From Acidimicrobiia bacterium (GTDB taxonomy: Bacteria > Actinomycetota > Acidimicrobiia > Acidimicrobiales > Bin134), in the NCBI GenBank assembly GCA_022822265.1, contig JAJECA010000045.1:1-64000 (forward strand): a stretch of DNA of 64,000 nucleotides. Reading direction: 5' to 3'. Positions 60,377 through 64,000 of the stretch are shown here, in pieces. Each line of letters starts with the position of its first letter. The first letter of the stretch is position 1. Position numbers and translations under genes: made by a program. The notes under the pieces are model-generated. The model was not told the DNA's origin. It saw only the letters and a list, made by a program, of their open reading frames with translations, and did not search any database.

Positions 60377-62698
60377 TTAGGTGCTGGCGAGGTTTATCTC
60401 TTGTAGGCCGTTGGCGCCCCAGCAGGTGAGGGTGCCGTTGGCTCGCTGGGCGCACGTTTGCAGCCCGCCGGCGAACACTGCGGTGTATTGGCCTTCGGGG
60501 GCGTTGGCCTGGTCGGAGTCGTTGGCGCCCCAGCAGGTGATGGCGCCGTTTGCGCCGAGGGCGCAGGAGTGGGCCCAGCCGGCGGTTACTGCGGTGTATT
60601 GGCCGGTGGGGGCGGTGGCCTGGCCGGACTCGTTGGCGCCCCAGCAGGCGATGGTGCCGTCGGCGGCGAGGGCGCAGGAGTGGCTCCAGCCGGCGGTTAC
60701 TGCGGTGTATTGGCCTTCGGGGGCGTTGGTTTGGCCGGAGGCGTTGGTGCCCCAGCAGGTGATGGCGCCGCCGGTGCCGAGGGCGCAGGTATGGGCCCAG
60801 CCGGCGGAGGCCGCGGTGTATTGGCCGGCGGGGATGTTGGCCTGGCCGTCTTCGTTCCAGCCCCAGCAGGTATTGGCGCCGTTGGCGGCCAGGGCGCAGG
60901 TGTGGGCCCAGCCGGTGACTACTGCGGTGAACTGGCCGGTGGGGATGTGGGATTGGCCGTCATCGTTCCAGCCCCAGCAGGTGATGTTGCCGTTTGTGCC
61001 GAGGGCGCAAGAGTGCCATGCGCCGGCGGACACCGCGGCGAATTGGCCTTCGGGGGCGTTGGTTTGGCCGTCTTCGTTGACGCCCCAGCAGGTGACGGCG
61101 CCCGACGTTGTGACGGCGCAACCGTGCAAGCCGCCGAGGGCCACCGATAGGGCCGGGACGATGTCGGGCTCTGCGGGCTCTGCGGGCTCTTCGGGCTCGG
61201 GGGTTGGGCAGCCGCCGGCAACGAGTTGGGTATCGACGTTGAACGTGCAGCGGTAGGCGTTGAGCAGCGCCTCTTGGTCGCGGATCAGCTGGAGGCGCAG
61301 GGACACGTCTTGCTCGGTGGGTGATGCGGCGACCGGGCCTGGCCCTGCCGGAGGCTGAACGGGCGCGCCATCGGCGCAGCCGCCGACAACGAGATCGGTG
61401 TCGACGCCGAACAGGCAGCGGAGGCCGTTGAGCAGTGCGTTCTGGTCGGCGATCAGCTGGTCGAGCTCCACTATGAGCCGAATACTCGGCTCAAACAACC
61501 CCGGCTCGGATGGCTCCGCCGGCTCTGCGGGCTCATCTGGATCTGCGGGCTCAGCGGGCTCTGCGGGCTCGGCCGGTTCGGCGGGCTCGGCAGGTTCTGC
61601 GGGCTCGGCGGGTTCGGCGGGTTCGGCTGGCTCGGCGGGTTCGGCAGGTTCGGCCGGTTCCGCTGGTTCCGCTGGTTCGGCGGGTTCCGCTGGTTCGGCG
61701 GGCTCCGCTGGTTCGGCCGGTTCGGCTGGTTCGGCGGGCTCGGAAGGTTGGCAGCCGCCGGGGACTAGTTGGGTGTCGACGCCGAACGTGCAGCGGTAGG
61801 AGTTGAGCAGAGCCTCTTGGTTGCCGACGAGCTGAACGCGCAGGGCCACGTCTTGCTCGGTGGGCGTCGCGTCGAACGGGGCGGGCTCGGCGGGGGGAAG
61901 GACGGGCGCGCCCTCGGCGCAGCCGCCGGGAAAGAGCTCGGTGTCGACGTCGAACAGACAGCGGAGGCCGTTGAGCAAAGCGCTCTGGGCGGCGATCAGC
62001 TGGTCGAGCTCGACGATCACCTCAACACTCGGCTCAGGCAGCGCCAAGTCTGGCTCGGCAGGCTCGGTGGACTCATCGGGCTCGGTGGACTCATCGGGTT
62101 CAGCTGGTTCTGCGGGCTCGGCCGGTTCGGCGGGCTCGGCAGGCTCAGCTGGTTCTGCGGGCTCGGCTGGTTCGGCCGGTTCGGCTGGCTCGGCCGGCTC
62201 TGCGGGCTCTGCGGGCTCAGCGGGTTCGGCTGGTTCTGCGGGCTCGGCCGGTTCGGCGGGCTCGGCTGGCTCAGCAGGTTCGGCCGGCTCGGAGGGTTCG
62301 CAGCCGCCGGGGACTAGTTGGGTGTCGACGCCGAACAGACAGCGGTAGGCGTTGAGCAGTGCCTCTTGGTTGCTTATGAGTTGGGAGCGCAGGGCGACGT
62401 CTTCGTCGGTGGGTGTTCCCTCGAACGGCACGGGCTCGGCGGGAGGCAATACGGGCGCTCCTTCGGCGCAGCCGCCGGGAACGAGCTCGGTGTCGACGCT
62501 GAACTGGCAGCGGAACACGTTGAGCAGAGCGCTCTGGCTGGCGATCAATGCGTCTTGCTCGGCGATCAGCGTCCCGAGATCGGGCTGGGGCTCTTCTGCG
62601 TTCTGAGCCAAGGCAGTAGGCGCCCCGGCCAACCCAAGGGCTAGCACTGCGGCAACGGCCACGATTCTTCCAGCCCGAACGATTATTGAGTGCCTCAT
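60377..62698 (-). CDS. secreted protein with Cys-motif repeats, Ala-Glu-Pro linkers and RCC1-like repeats
   Basis: About 773 residues from the ATG at 62698 (a GTG at 62716 adds six). A signal peptide (RIVAVAAVLALGLAGAPTALAQ) is followed by three blocks of about 95 residues. Each contains two copies of a motif of the form LI..Q.ALLN..RC.F.VDT.LV.GGC, six in all. The blocks are separated by two long linkers of (Glu-Pro-Ala)n. The last 270 residues carry seven repeats of the form GWAHSCALGANGAITCWGAN-x-x-GQ-x-x-x-P-x-GQ-Y/F-x-AV, each with two Cys, as in secreted RCC1/BLIP-II-like propellers. So: exported, disulphide-rich, probably a surface-binding propeller on a stalk. The six-fold RC...GGC motif matches nothing I know. 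Single gene, opposite to nothing nearby; role unknown. Confidence 0.75.
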   Translation of the reverse strand: MRHSIIVRAGRIVAVAAVLALGLAGAPTALAQNAEEPQPDLGTLIAEQDALIASQSALLNVFRCQFSVDTELVPGGCAEGAPVLPPAEPVPFEGTPTDEDVALRSQLISNQEALLNAYRCLFGVDTQLVPGGCEPSEPAEPAEPAEPAEPAEPAEPAEPAEPAEPAEPAEPAEPAEPAEPAEPAEPAEPAEPAEPAEPAEPDESTEPDESTEPAEPDLALPEPSVEVIVELDQLIAAQSALLNGLRCLFDVDTELFPGGCAEGAPVLPPAEPAPFDATPTEQDVALRVQLVGNQEALLNSYRCTFGVDTQLVPGGCQPSEPAEPAEPAEPAEPAEPAEPAEPAEPAEPAEPAEPAEPAEPAEPAEPAEPAEPAEPAEPAEPAEPADPDEPAEPAEPSEPGLFEPSIRLIVELDQLIADQNALLNGLRCLFGVDTDLVVGGCADGAPVQPPAGPGPVAASPTEQDVSLRLQLIRDQEALLNAYRCTFNVDTQLVAGGCPTPEPEEPAEPAEPDIVPALSVALGGLHGCAVTTSGAVTCWGVNEDGQTNAPEGQFAAVSAGAWHSCALGTNGNITCWGWNDDGQSHIPTGQFTAVVTGWAHTCALAANGANTCWGWNEDGQANIPAGQYTAASAGWAHTCALGTGGAITCWGTNASGQTNAPEGQYTAVTAGWSHSCALAADGTIACWGANESGQATAPTGQYTAVTAGWAHSCALGANGAITCWGANDSDQANAPEGQYTAVFAGGLQTCAQRANGTLTCWGANGLQEINLAST
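61500..61745. repeat. Ala-Glu-Pro coding tandem repeat, tract 2
   Basis: About 240 bases of 9-base units on the minus strand (GCC/GAG/CCX permutations; plus strand GGCTCNGCNGGTTCNGC...) encoding an (EPA)n linker of the protein at 60377-62698. Codon variants are mixed, so the array is not freshly expanded. Confidence 0.85.
62065..62300. repeat. Ala-Glu-Pro coding tandem repeat, tract 1
   Basis: About 230 bases of the same 9-base unit, encoding the first (EPA)n linker, with a (D/P)ESTE variant at one end (62065-62100). Prone to length change by recombination with tract 2, which would delete one Cys-motif block. Confidence 0.85.
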
Positions 62699-62778
62699 AG
62701 AATGTGCAAGGTACACGATTTATAGGTCCAAGGTTTAAGTCTAATAAGTCGATGTCAAAAAAACGTTCTCCACAAAAC

Positions 62779-62850
62779 GATCGGCAAGCTCAGCTTCCGC
62801 CACAATCGCAACGCCATCCTTGACGCAATTGTCCTGGCCGAGAACGGCTA
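62779..62850 (+). pseudogene. possible gene tail of unknown origin
   Basis: The plus strand reads IGKLSFRHNRNAILDAIVLAENG then TAG. The last 15 codons resemble, codon by codon, the end of the carboxyltransferase gene at 36098-36142 (RNAILNALQLAENR). It has no start and lies between two minus-strand genes. May be a relic; could be chance. Confidence 0.2.
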
Positions 62851-63297
62851 GTCGAGCAACCGCCAGCGAATGCCGAGCAGTCCGACTTCGTTCTGAGCTC
62901 CCCTGGGGATGTTCTGCTCGTAGCCGACCCAGATTGTGTCTTGGCTGCTGAGTCGGGCGGCGGCGGTCATTTCTGCCGCGTAAGGAGTGATCGGGATACT
63001 GGACCGCCGAGCTTCTCCAATGACGATCTCTTTGGGGGCGGCGATGTCGGCGGGTCGCAGCGCGGTGCAGAAGTCTGGGTCTGGGTTGAGGATGCTTCCA
63101 ATGGCCTGCTCGCTCAGTTGACGCAGCCTTGCGGCAATTGACCCTGGGATGGGGGCTTGGCTTGCTTGGGAGCGGGCAATGCTCCGGCGAAGCCTGGTTA
63201 TCGCTGCCGGGGGGATGACTAGCTTCTGGTTGACAAAGCGGTCGGGAAGGGTACCGACGACCGCGCGGATGAGGGCATACTCATCGCCGACGAACAC
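62848..63297 (-). CDS. hypothetical protein, 149 residues
   Basis: Not recognised. Starts at a GTG 21 bases after the preceding small gene and probably shares its transcript. The sequence is mixed alpha/beta: ALIRAVVGTLPDRFVNQKLVIPPAAITRLRRSIARSQ at the start, then DPDFCTALRPADIAAPKEIVIGEARR in the middle and GAQNEVGLLGIRWRLLD at the end. One cysteine, no membrane segment or signal peptide. The C-terminal GIRWRLLD with preceding SSQDTIWVGYEQNIPRG suggests a beta sandwich edge, but no function can be assigned. Composition and codon use are native-like. Confidence 0.5.
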   Translation of the reverse strand: MFVGDEYALIRAVVGTLPDRFVNQKLVIPPAAITRLRRSIARSQASQAPIPGSIAARLRQLSEQAIGSILNPDPDFCTALRPADIAAPKEIVIGEARRSSIPITPYAAEMTAAARLSSQDTIWVGYEQNIPRGAQNEVGLLGIRWRLLD

Positions 63298-63318
63298 GGG
63301 GGCGGAAGTGCGGGGGAG

Positions 63319-63531
63319 CTAGTCGATGGGGGTGAGCAGTTCGTCGCTGCAAACCTGGTCGAGGTACCGACCAAAGTCGCTGTTTGCAACAAGGGCAAGA
63401 AGCTGCTCTCGATCTTCATCATTTAGGCGGGTATCGCCGGTCGTCTGGGGCTGAGCAAGTGCCGCGTTGCTTGGTGCGTCGTTTTCGGACGCCTGAGAGG
63501 CGGATTCCGTGAACATCATGGATTCATCCAC
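63319..63531 (-). CDS. hypothetical small acidic protein, 70 residues
   Basis: Start chosen at the GTG at 63531 because AGGAGG lies six bases before it; a GTG at 63549 in the same frame is less likely. The product is acidic, begins MDESMMFTESASQASENDAP and ends LVANSDFGRYLDQVCSDELLTPID. Its C-terminal helix (DEDREQLLALVANSDFGRYLDQ) could bind the protein encoded directly downstream. No family recognised. Confidence 0.5.
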   Translation of the reverse strand: MDESMMFTESASQASENDAPSNAALAQPQTTGDTRLNDEDREQLLALVANSDFGRYLDQVCSDELLTPID

Positions 63532-63635
63532 AGTTTCCCTCCTCTCCACTAGTGGGCACGCTCATCCGAATATGCGAATCATCGTAACGACAGGCAAAGC
63601 GGAAGACAACGCTACGGTGTGGATCGCGTTGACGG

Positions 63636-64000
63636 TTAGTCCCAGAGGCGGCGGGCTCGGTGGGCTAGGTGGGCGTGGGCGGCGGGGAGGTCGCAGCCTA
63701 CGAGGTGGCTGTCTTGGACGACGGGGTTGCCGGCTACGTAGAGGTGGCGCACTCGGCGGTCGGGGCCGAGCACTAGGCCTGCTAGGGGGTCGACCACATC
63801 CGCGATGTCGTCGCCGGGCCATACGGCGAGGTCGGCGGCCATGCCGGGTTCGATCTGGCCCAGGCGGTCGGCTACTCCCAGGCAGCGTGCTCCGCCCGTT
63901 GTGCCCAGGCGGAGGGCGTCGTCGGGCATGAAGGCGCTGGGGTCCATGGCCCGAAGGCGGGCGGCATACAGCGACTGGCGCAGCTCGGGGAACAGGCCGC
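63636..64000 (-). CDS. amidohydrolase, 8-oxoguanine deaminase-like, C-terminal part
   Basis: The frame is open to the window edge. It reads GLFPELRQSLYAARLRAMDP, then PDDALRLGTTGGARCLGVAD, GQIEPGMAADLAVWPGDD and VLGPDRRVRHLYVAGNPVVQDSHL. This is the C-terminal end of an amidohydrolase-superfamily aminohydrolase. The RQSLYAARLRAMDP and ATxGGAxxLG blocks fit 8-oxoguanine deaminase and chlorohydrolase-type enzymes best. The metal ligands lie outside the window. If correct, it links this end of the window to the purine-type catabolic operon at 23-36 kb, although 27 kb of mobile and surface genes lie between. Confidence 0.7.
   Translation of the reverse strand, partial: GLFPELRQSLYAARLRAMDPSAFMPDDALRLGTTGGARCLGVADRLGQIEPGMAADLAVWPGDDIADVVDPLAGLVLGPDRRVRHLYVAGNPVVQDSHLVGCDLPAAHAHLAHRARRLWD

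Noticed and set aside
61500-62300. CRISPR-like array
   Set aside because: The 9-base periodicity is continuous, in frame, and encodes Ala-Glu-Pro; there are no unique spacers.

Overview
The window is high-GC DNA that reads like an actinobacterium. F420-type luciferase-like oxidoreductases, xanthine-dehydrogenase clusters, many ATGA/TGATG-coupled genes and apparently leaderless promoters would fit a marine or host-associated Acidimicrobiia. That placement is inference: there is no rRNA or other marker gene here. No tRNA, rRNA or CRISPR array was found.

Left part (about 0.2-23.7 kb) is a defence island. It carries a complete class 1 DISARM operon on the minus strand (drmD-drmMI-drmA-drmB-drmC). 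Two PD-(D/E)XK-type nuclease genes follow it in the same direction, the last being DpnI/Dam-replacing-like, in visibly more AT-rich DNA. Next come a small GIY-YIG protein and a CBASS operon made of an HNH-SAVED effector (Cap5), a CD-NTase and an E2-E1 fusion (Cap2-like), with no Cap3 protease visible. An XRE-ImmA/IrrE protein is divergent from the CBASS operon. A MerR-DUF433 antitoxin with what looks like the stump of its DUF5615 toxin closes the island.

Central part (23.7-36.1 kb) is catabolic. A three-subunit molybdenum hydroxylase operon (minus strand) is divergent from a tightly coupled plus-strand operon: an M20 carbamoylase/ureidohydrolase, a D-carbamoylase (nitrilase superfamily), a fused 2Fe-2S/molybdopterin dehydrogenase of the xanthine dehydrogenase type, an SsnA-like amidohydrolase lacking its N-terminus, an LLM oxidoreductase and a carboxyltransferase. 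With the 8-oxoguanine-deaminase-like gene cut by the right edge, this suggests use of purines, hydantoins or other ureido compounds.

Right part (36.2-64 kb) is a plastic region of toxin-antitoxin modules and surface proteins. A near-identical vapBC pair is present twice. The copies carry short scars of both outer neighbours, and a two-gene module sits exactly at the duplication junction: a transposase-type zinc-ribbon/winged-helix protein plus an AbiEii-like nucleotidyltransferase. A divergent second copy of that module lies at 58.5-60.3 kb, and tails of further copies are scattered at 55.4, 56.3 and 56.8 kb. I regard this recurrent module as the best candidate for an undescribed system. Between the copies lie a secreted protein of about 4,490 residues built of Calx-beta, FN3, cadherin and GLUG units, its translationally coupled lipoprotein (with a 14-bp homopolymer just upstream), a DUF2335 membrane protein and a DUF4143 ATPase under 23-bp iterons. 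A secreted Cys-repeat/RCC1-like protein with long Ala-Glu-Pro linkers lies beyond.
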